Shown here one piece after another: positions 1-7,327 of a DNA stretch of 15,752 bases; position 1 is the stretch's first letter, and each line of letters begins with the position of its first letter. Under the pieces are notes generated by a model. The model searched no databases. It was not told the DNA's origin and was given only the letters and a program-made list of their open reading frames with translations. A program made the translations under genes and the position numbers. This stretch comes from Novosphingobium sp. GTDB taxonomy: Bacteria > Pseudomonadota > Alphaproteobacteria > Sphingomonadales > Sphingomonadaceae. The DNA lies in NCBI GenBank assembly GCA_021299075.1, contig JAJTFU010000045.1, positions 1 to 15,752 on the forward strand, written 5' to 3'.

Positions 1-125
1 ATCACCACGCCCGCCGCCTTGCTGCCAGCCTTGGCCGCCGCCACGCCGACGTCGTCGATGCTGGCCGCCGCTGCCTTGGCGATCACGGAAATGTCGTCGA
101 GCAGGGCAACTAGGCCGGTTGGCAT
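1..125 (-). CDS. DUF808-family membrane protein, N-terminal fragment
   Basis: Only the first 41 codons are in the window; the gene runs off the left edge. The peptide begins MPTGLVALLDDISVIAK and continues with an alanine-rich SIDDVG...AGSKAAGVV stretch. This matches my recollection of the start of DUF808 (YedI-like) inner-membrane proteins, which open with a short 'GL.ALLDDI...K.AAASLDD' helix before several membrane segments. The ATG is preceded by a GGAG about ten bases upstream, which supports this start. Function is unknown for the family. The gene diverges from the rpsF operon, so the 126-321 interval must hold signals for both. The membrane part is not visible here, so the call rests on the N-terminal motif alone. 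Confidence 0.7.
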   Translation of the reverse strand, partial: MPTGLVALLDDISVIAKAAAASIDDVGVAAAKAGSKAAGVV

Positions 126-321
126 GGCGGGGTAACTCCAATGGAAGAGCGTGCAGGCTGCTGCTTGCCAAGCCTTTGCGCGGCCTGCAAGGCTTGCATT
201 CCCCGCACAACCCGCTAATGGCCCGCGCTTCCGGAAGCGATTCCGGAGCAAAGAAAGCCGGAGGGGCCCCGCAATCCCGCGGATCAGCCAGCGATCGGTT
301 AGATAGATGAAAGGCATAAGC
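126..321. promoter_or_regulatory. Divergent intergenic region / rpsF operon leader
   Basis: This 196-bp gap separates the DUF808 start (minus) from rpsF (plus). I see no gene in it. It holds an 8-bp stem (169-176 with 189-196, CAAGCCTT/AAGGCTTG), a perfect 14-bp palindrome CGCTTCCGGAAGCG at 226-239, and a GC-rich stretch with further short complementary segments at about 250-285. A weak plus-strand promoter-like pair, TTGCAT (194-199) and TAATGG (216-221) with a 16-bp spacer, would place the palindrome in the start of the transcript. In many bacteria the rpsF leader carries an RNA element bound by the S6:S18 complex. I could not identify that motif with confidence here, so a regulatory role is inference. 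Confidence 0.35.
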
Positions 322-684
322 ATGCCGCTTTACGAGCATGTTTTCCTGGCGCGCCAGGATCTCAGCCAGGCGCAGGTCGATGCGCTGGCCGCCACTGCCA
401 CGGAAATCGTTGAAGCCCACCAGGGCAAGGTCACCAAGACCGAAACCTGGGGCCTCAAGAACCTGGCCTACAAGATCAAGCGTAACCGCAAGGCGCACTT
501 CGTGCTGCTGAACATCGAAGCCCCGGCCGGCACCGTTGCCGAGCTGGAGCGTCAGACCGCGATCAACGAAGACGTGATCCGCTGGCTGACCGTGCGCGTT
601 GACGAGCTGGAAGCCGGCCCGTCGGTGCAGATGCGCAAGCAGGACCGCGAGCGCAGCAAGCGCCGCGAACGCGAGGAGTTCTAA
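322..684 (+). CDS. rpsF: 30S ribosomal protein S6
   Basis: S6 binds 16S rRNA in the central (platform) domain of the small subunit as a heterodimer with S18. The 120-residue product has the family pattern: an opening YEHVFLARQDL strand, the W43-G-x-KNLAYKIKRNRKAHF segment, and a basic C-terminus ending RSKRREREEF. An in-frame ATG lies 15 bases upstream at 307, but the AAAGG ribosome-binding site at 310-314 falls between the two ATGs. The later ATG at 322 is seven bases after it and gives the standard MPLYEHV start, so I chose 322. It is the first gene of the rpsF-rpsR-rplI operon, three bases ahead of rpsR. The cotranscription with S18 fits their obligate partnership. Confidence 0.97.
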   Translation: MPLYEHVFLARQDLSQAQVDALAATATEIVEAHQGKVTKTETWGLKNLAYKIKRNRKAHFVLLNIEAPAGTVAELERQTAINEDVIRWLTVRVDELEAGPSVQMRKQDRERSKRREREEF

Positions 685-687
685 GCC

Positions 688-912
688 ATGGCCCGCGCAT
701 TTTTCCGCCGCCGCAAGTCGTGCCCGTTCTCGGGCAAGAACGCACCCGCGATCGATTACAAGGACACGCGCCTGCTCCAGACCTACATGTCTGAGCGTGG
801 CAAGATCGTGCCGAGCCGCATCACCGCCGTTTCTGCCAAGAAGCAGCGCGAACTGGGCCAGGCGATCAAGCGTGCCCGTCACCTGGGCCTGCTGCCCTAC
901 CTCGTGAAGTAA
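688..912 (+). CDS. rpsR: 30S ribosomal protein S18
   Basis: S18 is a small rRNA-binding protein of the 30S platform and the partner of S6. The 74-residue product carries the S18 signature: an arginine-rich start with a CPF motif (FFRRRKSCPF), the IDYKDTRLLQTYMSERGKIVPSRITAVSAK core, and the RELGQAIKRARHLGLLPY C-terminal helix. The start follows the rpsF stop by three bases, with a GAGGAG ribosome-binding site embedded in the last rpsF codons, so translation of the two partners is probably coupled. Length and sequence are normal for the family; nothing is odd. Confidence 0.97.
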   Translation: MARAFFRRRKSCPFSGKNAPAIDYKDTRLLQTYMSERGKIVPSRITAVSAKKQRELGQAIKRARHLGLLPYLVK

Positions 913-925
913 GGGGAGAGAGACC

Positions 926-1543
926 ATGGAAATCATCCTCCTCGAACGCATCGAGAAGCTGGGCACCATCGGCGATGTCGTGAACGTCAAGGACGGTTAC
1001 GCACGCAACTACCTGCTGCCCAACAAGAAGGCGCTTCGCGCCAACGAAGCCAACCGCAAGGTCTTCGAAGCCAACCGCTCGAAGATCGAAGCTGACAACG
1101 CCGCACGGCGTTCGGAAGCCGAAGGCCAGGCCGGCAACGTCGAAGGCAAGTCGGTCGTCCTGATCCGCGCCTCGTCGAACTCGGGCCAGCTCTATGGTTC
1201 GGTTTCGGTGCGTGACATCGTCGATGCGCTCAACGCCGATGGCGCGGGCGTGTCGAAGTCGATGATCGTGCTGGAACGCCCGATCAAGACCATCGGCGTG
1301 TTCGACGTCAAGGTTGCGCTGCACCCGGAAGTGACTGTGATGGTCAAGGTCAACGTCGCGCGTTCGCCTGACGAAGCCGACCAGCAGGCCAAGGGCGTCG
1401 ACGTGATTGCCGCGATGTTCGAAGACGAAGCCGCCGAGGCTGCCGCCGCTGCGGGTGACTTCGAAGCCGGCAACGGCGAAGAGCCGGAAGCCGAGGCTCC
1501 GGCCCCGGCCGCCGAAGCTGCGGACGAAGGCGAAGAAGCCTAA
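926..1543 (+). CDS. rplI: 50S ribosomal protein L9 with acidic Ala/Glu tail
   Basis: L9 binds 23S rRNA near the L1 stalk and helps keep reading frame. The N-terminal domain (about residues 1-50) has the diagnostic GTIGDVVNVKDGYARNYLLP loop. The connecting helix follows (about 40-75), then the C-terminal domain (about 75-150, including SGQLYGSVSVRDI and the HPEVTV strand). At 205 residues it is roughly 50 longer than the E. coli protein. The surplus is a low-complexity tail from about residue 166, almost entirely Ala, Glu, Asp, Gly and Pro. The start is preceded by GGGGAGAGA, 13 bases after rpsR. It is the last gene of the operon, followed 27 bases later by an intrinsic terminator. Confidence 0.96.
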   Translation: MEIILLERIEKLGTIGDVVNVKDGYARNYLLPNKKALRANEANRKVFEANRSKIEADNAARRSEAEGQAGNVEGKSVVLIRASSNSGQLYGSVSVRDIVDALNADGAGVSKSMIVLERPIKTIGVFDVKVALHPEVTVMVKVNVARSPDEADQQAKGVDVIAAMFEDEAAEAAAAAGDFEAGNGEEPEAEAPAPAAEAADEGEEA

Positions 1544-1570
1544 GGCTTCAGCGCTTTTGCCAACCGATCA

Positions 1571-1596
1571 AGGGGGTGCTCCGGCGCCCCCTTTTT
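1571..1596 (+). terminator. Intrinsic terminator of the rpsF-rpsR-rplI operon
   Basis: A nine-base-pair stem (AGGGGGTGC with GCGCCCCCT, one G-U pair) closes a four-base loop TCCG and runs directly into TTTTT. It sits 27 bases after the rplI stop codon. The hairpin plus U-run is a textbook Rho-independent terminator and insulates the ribosomal operon from amn. Confidence 0.92.
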
Positions 1597-1662
1597 CGTT
1601 GTCCGAAAGGTTTCACCAGCAACGTAATTGAAATGTCATCGCGATCTGTCTAAAGGCCCGCG

Positions 1663-3096
1663 ATGCTAAACACAGAAAAGACCGTCGCGGAATTGGTCCG
1701 CGTTTACGACGAAGCCGTCGCCACCCTCCGCTCCGACATCGCGAATTTCGCGGCCGACGGAACCCTTCCCCCCGCCGAACGCCGCGCAAGCCGGGCCTGG
1801 TGCTATCCCGAACTGCGGATCACCTATACCGGGGTTGAGACCCGGCCAGACCTGGCCCGCGCCTTTGGCCGGCTGGCCCAGCCCGGGACGTTCACGACCA
1901 CGGTCACCCGCCCCGCGCTGTTCGCGGATTACCTGACTGAACAGCTCGGCCTGCTGGCCGACGACTATGATATCGAGGTCACGGTCGGCCGTTCGGCGCA
2001 GGAGATCCCCTTCCCCTATGTGATCGATGCCAGCTCTGGCCTGGGTGGTCTCAGCCCGCAGGACATGGCCCGGCATTTCCCGGCAACCGAACTGGCCATG
2101 ATCGGCGACGAACTGGCTGACGGGATCGAGCTGGCCCACCCGGAAGACAGCCTGCCGCTGGCCCTGTTCGATGGCCTGCGCACCGATTTCAGCCTCGCCC
2201 GCCTGGCACACTATACCGGCACGCCGATCGAGGATTTCCAGCGCTTCATCCTGTTCACCAACTATCACCGCTATGTCGATGAATTTGTTGATTGGGCGGG
2301 GACGCAGCTCGGCAAGGATGAGTACACTCGCCTGTCGGGTGCGGGCGGCCTGCTGGTCGAGGAAGCGACCAAAAGCGCACGCGAGCTGCTGTCCGATACG
2401 GCCTGGCGGCGCCACCAGATGCCGGCCTATCACCTGGTCCGCGAGGACAAGATGGGCATCACCCTGGTCAACATCGGGGTCGGTCCATCCAACGCCAAGA
2501 CGATCTGCGATCACCTGGCCGTGCTGCGCCCCGAGGCCTGGCTGATGATCGGCCACTGCGGCGGCCTGCGCGATACCCAGCGGATCGGCGACTACGTGCT
2601 GGCCCACGCCTATCTGCGCGACGATCACGTGCTCGATCCGGTCCTGCCGCCGGAGATTCCGATCCCGGCGATTGCCGAAGTGCAGATCGCCCTCGCCCAG
2701 GCGGCCGAACAGGTCAGCGGCGATACCGGCGCCAACCTGAAGAAGCGGATGCGCACCGGCACGGTTGCCACCACCGACGATCGCAACTGGGAGCTGCGCT
2801 ACACCCAATCGGCCCGCCGCCTCAGCCAGAGCCGCGCGATCGGGATTGACATGGAAAGCGCCACCATCGCGGCGCAGGGCTATCGCTTCCGCGTGCCTTA
2901 CGGGACGCTGCTGTGCGTTTCAGACAAGCCGCTGCATGGTGAGATCAAGCTGCCCGGCCAGGCCAACCGCTTCTACGAGGAAGCGATTGCCGCGCACCTG
3001 CTGATCGGCACCACGGCTTGCGATCTGCTGCGCGCCGAGGGCGCCCGACTCCATTCGCGCAAGCTGCGGGCCTTCAAGGAACCGCCGTTCCGTTGA
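1663..3096 (+). CDS. amn: AMP nucleosidase
   Basis: AMP nucleosidase (EC 3.2.2.4) is a cytoplasmic enzyme that splits AMP into adenine and ribose 5-phosphate, controlling the adenylate pool. The 477-residue product is close to the E. coli length. The N-terminal AMP-nucleosidase domain spans about residues 8-160 (AWCYPELRITYTG near the start, IPFPYVIDAS at 115-123). The C-terminal purine-phosphorylase-like domain runs from about 265 to 445. That domain contains GVGPSNAKTICDHLAVLRPEAW, the GHCGGLR loop (297-303), the IDMESAT segment with E398, and SDKPLHGEIKLPG, where D421 is the expected catalytic aspartate. AAAGG lies six bases before the ATG. The gene starts 67 bases after the rplI terminator and overlaps the downstream GNAT start. 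E. coli amn is a known PhoB-regulated gene; a degenerate Pho-box-like pair lies upstream here. Confidence 0.95.
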   Translation: MLNTEKTVAELVRVYDEAVATLRSDIANFAADGTLPPAERRASRAWCYPELRITYTGVETRPDLARAFGRLAQPGTFTTTVTRPALFADYLTEQLGLLADDYDIEVTVGRSAQEIPFPYVIDASSGLGGLSPQDMARHFPATELAMIGDELADGIELAHPEDSLPLALFDGLRTDFSLARLAHYTGTPIEDFQRFILFTNYHRYVDEFVDWAGTQLGKDEYTRLSGAGGLLVEEATKSARELLSDTAWRRHQMPAYHLVREDKMGITLVNIGVGPSNAKTICDHLAVLRPEAWLMIGHCGGLRDTQRIGDYVLAHAYLRDDHVLDPVLPPEIPIPAIAEVQIALAQAAEQVSGDTGANLKKRMRTGTVATTDDRNWELRYTQSARRLSQSRAIGIDMESATIAAQGYRFRVPYGTLLCVSDKPLHGEIKLPGQANRFYEEAIAAHLLIGTTACDLLRAEGARLHSRKLRAFKEPPFR

Positions 3097-3614
3097 GGCA
3101 AGACGGCCGCGTCCGCCCTGCCCGGTCAGCCGATCTGGCGCTACTTCCTGCGATCGAGCGATCGGCGGCGGTGCTATTCGAAAGTCAGCCCGGCCTTACA
3201 CATCTAGCCGACGGCTCGGTTATCGCTGCTGAAGAGCACGCGCAGTTCTTGTCTGAGGGCTGTTTGTGGGTGGCCGAAAGTGGCAGCACAATGGGCGGAT
3301 TTCTAGCCGCGACTGAACTCGCAGGCAATTTCCACATCCGCGAAATCTCGGTCGCACTGGGCGCCCAAGGCCAGGGCCTGGGGCGGGCGCTGATTGAGAC
3401 CGCGCTTTGCGCTGCACAGGAGCGCGGCTTTGCTGCGGCGACGCTAACCACCTTTCGAAACGTGCCGTGGAATGCACCGTTTTATGCGCGACTTGGCTTT
3501 CGCGCGCTTGAGCAGGCGGAACTCACGCCAGTGCTGGCTACGATCCTTGCCGAAGAACTGGCGCACGGCATGCCCGAAGGCAGCCGATGCGCCATGTTCT
3601 GTCCGCTTGGCTAA
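3093..3614 (+). CDS. GNAT-family N-acetyltransferase
   Basis: This is a predicted cytoplasmic acetyl-CoA-dependent N-acetyltransferase with unknown substrate. The fold is recognisable: an RPARSADLALLPAIERSA opening (strand 1, helix 1), the ISVALGAQGQGLGRALIETA segment with the Q-x-x-G-x-G pyrophosphate-binding loop (about residues 92-97), and NVPWNAPFYARLGFRAL near the end, typical of GNAT motif B. An upstream in-frame ATG at 3018 would put 25 residues of unlike sequence inside amn. I prefer the TTG at 3093, which overlaps the amn TGA (TTGA) and has AAGGA 12 bases upstream. That gives 173 residues, a normal length. Coupling to amn is likely, but a shared function is not evident. It converges on the M2 peptidase gene, with only three bases between the two stops. 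Confidence 0.83.
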   Translation: MRQDGRVRPARSADLALLPAIERSAAVLFESQPGLTHLADGSVIAAEEHAQFLSEGCLWVAESGSTMGGFLAATELAGNFHIREISVALGAQGQGLGRALIETALCAAQERGFAAATLTTFRNVPWNAPFYARLGFRALEQAELTPVLATILAEELAHGMPEGSRCAMFCPLG

Positions 3615-3617
3615 CGC

Positions 3618-5423
3618 TTACCAGCCGGACTTCATCCCCTTGTTCTGCTTGTCGAGCCACTTCTTGAGCGGCGCGAAGTAGGCCATCATCGCCTTGCCGC
3701 TCATCTCGCGGCTGCCGGTGAAGGCCTGCAGCGCATCGGGCCAGGGCTTGGAGGCGCCCATTTCCAGCATGGCGTTGAGGTTCTTGCCCACGTCCTTGTT
3801 GCCATAGAAGCTGCAGCGGTGGAGCGGGCCCTTCCAGCCAGCCTGCTTGCAGGCCGCTTCGTAGAACTGGAACTGCAGGATCCGAGCCAGGAAGTAGCGG
3901 GTATAAGGCACCATCCCGGGGATATGATACTTGGCCCCGGCATCAAAGGCGTCGGCACCGCGCGGGCCGGGCGGGACGATGCCCTGATACTTCAGGCGCA
4001 GATCGGTCCACGATTGCTGCGCGTCCTTGCTCTGGCCAGAGAATAGCTGCCAGCGATAGCGATCGACCAGTAGACCGAAGGGCAGGAAGGCCACCTTGTC
4101 CATCGCCTGGCGCAGCAGCAGTCCGGTATCCTTGTCGGCGCTTGGCACCTTGTCACGATCAAGCAGGCCAATCTGGACCAGGTATTCCGGCGTCATCGAC
4201 AGCGCGATGGCATCGCCGATCGCCTCGTGGAAACCGTCATTGGCGCCGTCGAGGTACAGGAATGGCTGCTTGTTGTAGGCCCGCTGGTAATAGTTGTGGC
4301 CCAGCTCGTGGTGGGCCGTGACGAAGTCGTCGCCGTTCACCTTGATGCACATCTTGATCCGCAGGTCATCGACATTGTCGATATTCCAGGCCGATGCATG
4401 GCAGACCACCTCGCGGTCGCGCGGCTTCACGAACTGTGAGCGCTCCCAGAAGGTCTTGGGCAGGGGTTCGAAGCCGAGCGAGGAGAAGAAGCCCTCGCCC
4501 GCCTTGACCATCTTCTGGTCATCATAGCCCTTGGCCTTGAGCAGTTCGGTAACGTCAAATCCCACATCGCCCGAACCCGGCGGCGCGACGAGATCATAGA
4601 TATTGCCCCATTCCTGAGCCCACATGTTGCCCAGCAGGTCGGCCCGAATCGGCCCGGTCTTGGGCTGGACCTGATCGCCATACTTGGCGTTCAGCTTGCC
4701 GCGGACATAAGTGTGCAGGCTGTCGTACAGCGGCTTCACTTCAAGCCACAGCTTCTCGGTCTGCGCCGCGAACTCCTCGGGGCTCATGTCATAGTTGGAA
4801 CGCCACAGCGCGCCCATGTCGGAATAGCCTAGCTCCTTGGCGCCTTCATTGCCGAGGCCGACCAGCTTGGCGTAATCCGCCTTCATCGGCTTGCCGACAT
4901 TGTCGTGCCAAGAGAGCCACATTTCCTTGAGCTCTTCCGGATTGCGGTTCGAACCCATTTCGGCCTCGATATCGCTGCCGCTGATCGGTTGCCCCCGCAG
5001 CGTGCCCTGACCCTTGCCGTAGATCCCTTCGAGCCGTGCCGCGATGGTGGCAACCTCGTCTGCGGCGCCCGGCTTGGTGGGAGCAGGCAAGACAATCGCG
5101 GTGCGCAGACGGGACAGCTTGCGCGCGGTGTCATAGGACAAGCCCGGCGTCTTGGCGTGGCCCGCGGCTTCGATCGCGCTCTTCACCACCAGCGAGTTAT
5201 AGGCTGCGCCGGCCCGCGCGGTCATCGCCTCGGTATCCTGGTTGATATAGGTCGAATAGACCCATGAGGCCTGAGCGGCTTCAACACCTGCTTTGGCCAG
5301 CTTAGCTTCGGTCGAAACTACGAATTCATCGGCCTGCTGCTGCGGCGTCTTGGCGTCCTGCGCCATCGCCGGGGTGGTCACCAGCGCCGTGGCCAGCGCG
5401 GCGAGCGAAACGATCCTCTTCAT
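3618..5423 (-). CDS. Peptidase family M2 (ACE-like) peptidyl-dipeptidase, exported
   Basis: The 601-residue product is a zinc peptidyl-dipeptidase related to angiotensin-converting enzyme; family members remove C-terminal dipeptides. A signal peptide is clear: MKRIVSLAALATALVTTPAMA then QDAK, so it should act in the periplasm or outside. The zinc site HELGH is at residues 372-376, with the third ligand E400 in FHEAIGD (HExxH-x23-E). The C-terminal region aligns by eye with ACE: H500 (KYHIP) and Y510 (PYTRYF) match the ACE catalytic-site His and Tyr, and R509 sits at the chloride-ligand arginine position. The CKQAGWKGPLHRCSFYGNKDVGKNL segment and the terminal SGW are also family-like. AAGGA lies seven bases before the ATG. 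It follows the alpha/beta hydrolase gene after 97 bases and may have its own promoter. Confidence 0.95.
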   Translation of the reverse strand: MKRIVSLAALATALVTTPAMAQDAKTPQQQADEFVVSTEAKLAKAGVEAAQASWVYSTYINQDTEAMTARAGAAYNSLVVKSAIEAAGHAKTPGLSYDTARKLSRLRTAIVLPAPTKPGAADEVATIAARLEGIYGKGQGTLRGQPISGSDIEAEMGSNRNPEELKEMWLSWHDNVGKPMKADYAKLVGLGNEGAKELGYSDMGALWRSNYDMSPEEFAAQTEKLWLEVKPLYDSLHTYVRGKLNAKYGDQVQPKTGPIRADLLGNMWAQEWGNIYDLVAPPGSGDVGFDVTELLKAKGYDDQKMVKAGEGFFSSLGFEPLPKTFWERSQFVKPRDREVVCHASAWNIDNVDDLRIKMCIKVNGDDFVTAHHELGHNYYQRAYNKQPFLYLDGANDGFHEAIGDAIALSMTPEYLVQIGLLDRDKVPSADKDTGLLLRQAMDKVAFLPFGLLVDRYRWQLFSGQSKDAQQSWTDLRLKYQGIVPPGPRGADAFDAGAKYHIPGMVPYTRYFLARILQFQFYEAACKQAGWKGPLHRCSFYGNKDVGKNLNAMLEMGASKPWPDALQAFTGSREMSGKAMMAYFAPLKKWLDKQNKGMKSGW

Positions 5424-5520
5424 CAGGTTTATCCTTATTTACGACAGTCCGGCCGCCAGGCCGATGGGGCAACGCTGGCGAGCCATCCCGCGCGGGTCAA
5501 GCGCCTATCGGCAAACGGCG
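5424..5520 (-). promoter_or_regulatory. Gap upstream of the M2 peptidase; possible promoter
   Basis: This is the only sizeable gap within the minus-strand gene run. On the minus strand it contains TTGACC (plus coordinates 5495-5500), a good -35-like hexamer, but the position 17 bases downstream (CAGCGT) is a poor -10. No hairpin with a U-run is visible, so the upstream transcript may simply continue into the peptidase gene. A separate promoter is possible but weakly supported. Confidence 0.25.
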
Positions 5521-6261
5521 TCAGGCCAGCAGGAAATCGCGGATTGCCTCACCCAGTTCCGGTTTGGTCACGCAGCTCATGTGCGTGCCGGGCACGGTGA
5601 CCAGGGTGGCATTGGGCAGGGCCGCCGCCAGCAGGTCGGGCGAGCCGTTGTCGCGGTCCTTGTCGCCATTGACCACCAGGGTGGGCATGGTGAGCGCCGC
5701 CAGCTCGGCCGGATCGGTATCGCTGAAGGTCTGGAGCAGCAGCCGCGCCGCGACTCGGTCCACCTTCATCGTCTTCATGAACGAGACTGCGGCAGAGGCC
5801 GGATCGCCGTGCTTGACCTCGTCAAACCGGTCGATGGCATCGGTGAAGAAGGCGCTGCGACCGGTCCAGCCGGCCAGTCCTTCCTGCCCCATCCCGCCGA
5901 GTGCCAGCTTGCGGGGTTTGAGGCCGTGGATCACTGCGCGAACCGAGGTACGGGCGCCGAGCGAGAAACCAACCAGATCGAAATCGGTCAGCCCCAGTGC
6001 CTCGACCAGCGCAATCGCATCGCGCGCCAGCACGTCAGGTGGATAGGCGGACGGGTCATGCGGCTTGCCGCTGTGGCCGTGCGCGCGCAGGTCCGGCATC
6101 AGGCATTCGAACCCGGCATCGGCCAGCAATTGCGCCTGGCCCCAGTTCATCCAGTTCATCTGCGCGCTGGAAAACAGGCCGTGGAGCAGGATCACCGGCC
6201 GGCCGGCACCCAGCCGATGCAGTGCCAGAGGCGTCCGGTCAAAAGACTGAATTGTCTCCAT
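5521..6261 (-). CDS. Alpha/beta-fold hydrolase
   Basis: This is a 246-residue serine hydrolase of the alpha/beta fold; the substrate cannot be read from sequence. The oxyanion-hole segment VILLHGLFSS is at residues 23-32, the MPDLRAHGHSGKP strand-loop at 55-67, and the nucleophile elbow GFSLG puts Ser100 at the active site. The acid is probably D202 in NGDKD, and the histidine is H227 in PGTHMSCV. It resembles small esterase/lactonase-type members, and could equally be a haloperoxidase-like or 3-oxoadipate-lactonase-like enzyme. GAGG lies ten bases before the ATG, and the gene begins 12 bases after the asd stop, so it is almost certainly cotranscribed with asd. No signal peptide, so cytoplasmic. 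Confidence 0.9.
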   Translation of the reverse strand: METIQSFDRTPLALHRLGAGRPVILLHGLFSSAQMNWMNWGQAQLLADAGFECLMPDLRAHGHSGKPHDPSAYPPDVLARDAIALVEALGLTDFDLVGFSLGARTSVRAVIHGLKPRKLALGGMGQEGLAGWTGRSAFFTDAIDRFDEVKHGDPASAAVSFMKTMKVDRVAARLLLQTFSDTDPAELAALTMPTLVVNGDKDRDNGSPDLLAAALPNATLVTVPGTHMSCVTKPELGEAIRDFLLA

Positions 6262-6273
6262 TAATCGGAAACC

Positions 6274-7299
6274 TCAACCTTTCTTGAGGTGTCGCCGCCC
6301 GAGCAATTCGGCGATCTGCACGGCGTTAAGCGCGGCGCCCTTGCGGAGATTGTCGGAGACGCACCACAGCGACAGGCCGTTTTCGACGGTCGAATCCTCG
6401 CGCACCCGCGACACGAAGGTCGCGCCATCGCCAACGCATTCGACGGGCGTCACGTATCCGCCGTCCTCACGCTTATCGACCAGCATGATGCCCGGGGCTT
6501 CACGCAGCAAGTCCTGGGCCTGCTCGGCGCTGATCTCGTCCTCGAACTCCAGGTTCACCGCCTCGGAGTGGCCGACGAAAACGGGCACGCGCACGCAGGT
6601 CGCGGTGACCTTGATCTTGGGATCGAGGATCTTCTTGGTTTCGACCACCATCTTCCACTCTTCCTTGGTCGAACCATCATCCAGGAAGCTGTCGATGTGG
6701 GGGATCACGTTGAAGGCAATCTGCTTGGTGAACTTAACCGGCTCGCTGCTGTCACCGACAAAGATGTTGCGGCTCTGCTCGAACAGTTCGTCCATGCCCT
6801 GCTTGCCGGCACCCGAGACCGACTGATAGGTCGCCACGACCACGCGCTTGATCCGGGCGGCATCGTGCAGCGGCTTCAGCGCCACGACCAGCTGCGCGGT
6901 TGAGCAGTTGGGGTTGGCGATAATCATCTTGGCCTTGTAGCCATCGATCGCATCGGGGTTCACTTCGGGCACGATCAGCGGCACGTCCGGATCCATCCGG
7001 TAGTACGAGCTGTTGTCGATCACCACGCAGCCGGCTGCGGCCGCCTTGGGGGCATAGACCTTCGATACGTCCGATCCGGCCGAGAACAGGGCAATGTCCC
7101 AACCGGCAAAATCGAAGTGCTCGATATTGCGGACCTTGAGCATCTTGCCGGTTTCGCCAAACTCGATCTCGTCGCCGGTTGAGCGCGAGGAGGCGACAGC
7201 CGCCAGTTCGTCGATTGGAAACTCGCGCTCAGCCAGCACGTTCAGCATTTCGCGGCCGACATTGCCCGTAGCGCCGACCACTACCACCCGGTAACCCAT
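6274..7299 (-). CDS. asd: Aspartate-semialdehyde dehydrogenase
   Basis: Asd reduces aspartyl-4-phosphate to aspartate-4-semialdehyde with NADPH, the branch point to lysine/diaminopimelate, threonine and methionine. The 341-residue product shows the Rossmann GATGNVG motif (residues 9-15), the SAGSDVS loop, IDNSSYYRM, the catalytic cysteine C132 in the signature ANPNCSTAQ, the YQSVSGAGKQG loop (158-168), and VPVFVGHSEAVN with H244 as the expected active-site base. The reading frame is open for 22 more codons upstream, but MGYRVVVVGATG is the family start and has AGGAG six bases before it. It lies 28 bases after the TPR/oxygenase gene and 12 before the hydrolase gene. It is an essential biosynthetic gene placed within a run of peptidase and oxygenase genes. 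Confidence 0.97.
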   Translation of the reverse strand: MGYRVVVVGATGNVGREMLNVLAEREFPIDELAAVASSRSTGDEIEFGETGKMLKVRNIEHFDFAGWDIALFSAGSDVSKVYAPKAAAAGCVVIDNSSYYRMDPDVPLIVPEVNPDAIDGYKAKMIIANPNCSTAQLVVALKPLHDAARIKRVVVATYQSVSGAGKQGMDELFEQSRNIFVGDSSEPVKFTKQIAFNVIPHIDSFLDDGSTKEEWKMVVETKKILDPKIKVTATCVRVPVFVGHSEAVNLEFEDEISAEQAQDLLREAPGIMLVDKREDGGYVTPVECVGDGATFVSRVREDSTVENGLSLWCVSDNLRKGAALNAVQIAELLGRRHLKKG

Positions 7300-7327
7300 G
7301 CCAATCTCCTGCAAAGCGAGGCTGCGG

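Noticed and set aside
307..321. Upstream ATG start for rpsF
   Set aside because: It precedes the AAAGG ribosome-binding site and adds residues absent from S6; 322 gives the family start.
1666..2808. 380-codon minus-strand open frame antisense to amn
   Set aside because: The plus strand carries clear AMP nucleosidase motifs throughout; the antisense product has no recognisable features.
3597..3640. Bidirectional terminator between the GNAT and M2 peptidase stops
   Set aside because: Only three bases separate the stops and no stem with a U-run on either side is visible.
5293..6264. 323-codon plus-strand frame spanning the M2 peptidase start, the gap and the hydrolase
   Set aside because: It crosses two well-supported minus-strand genes and has no ribosome-binding site or motif.
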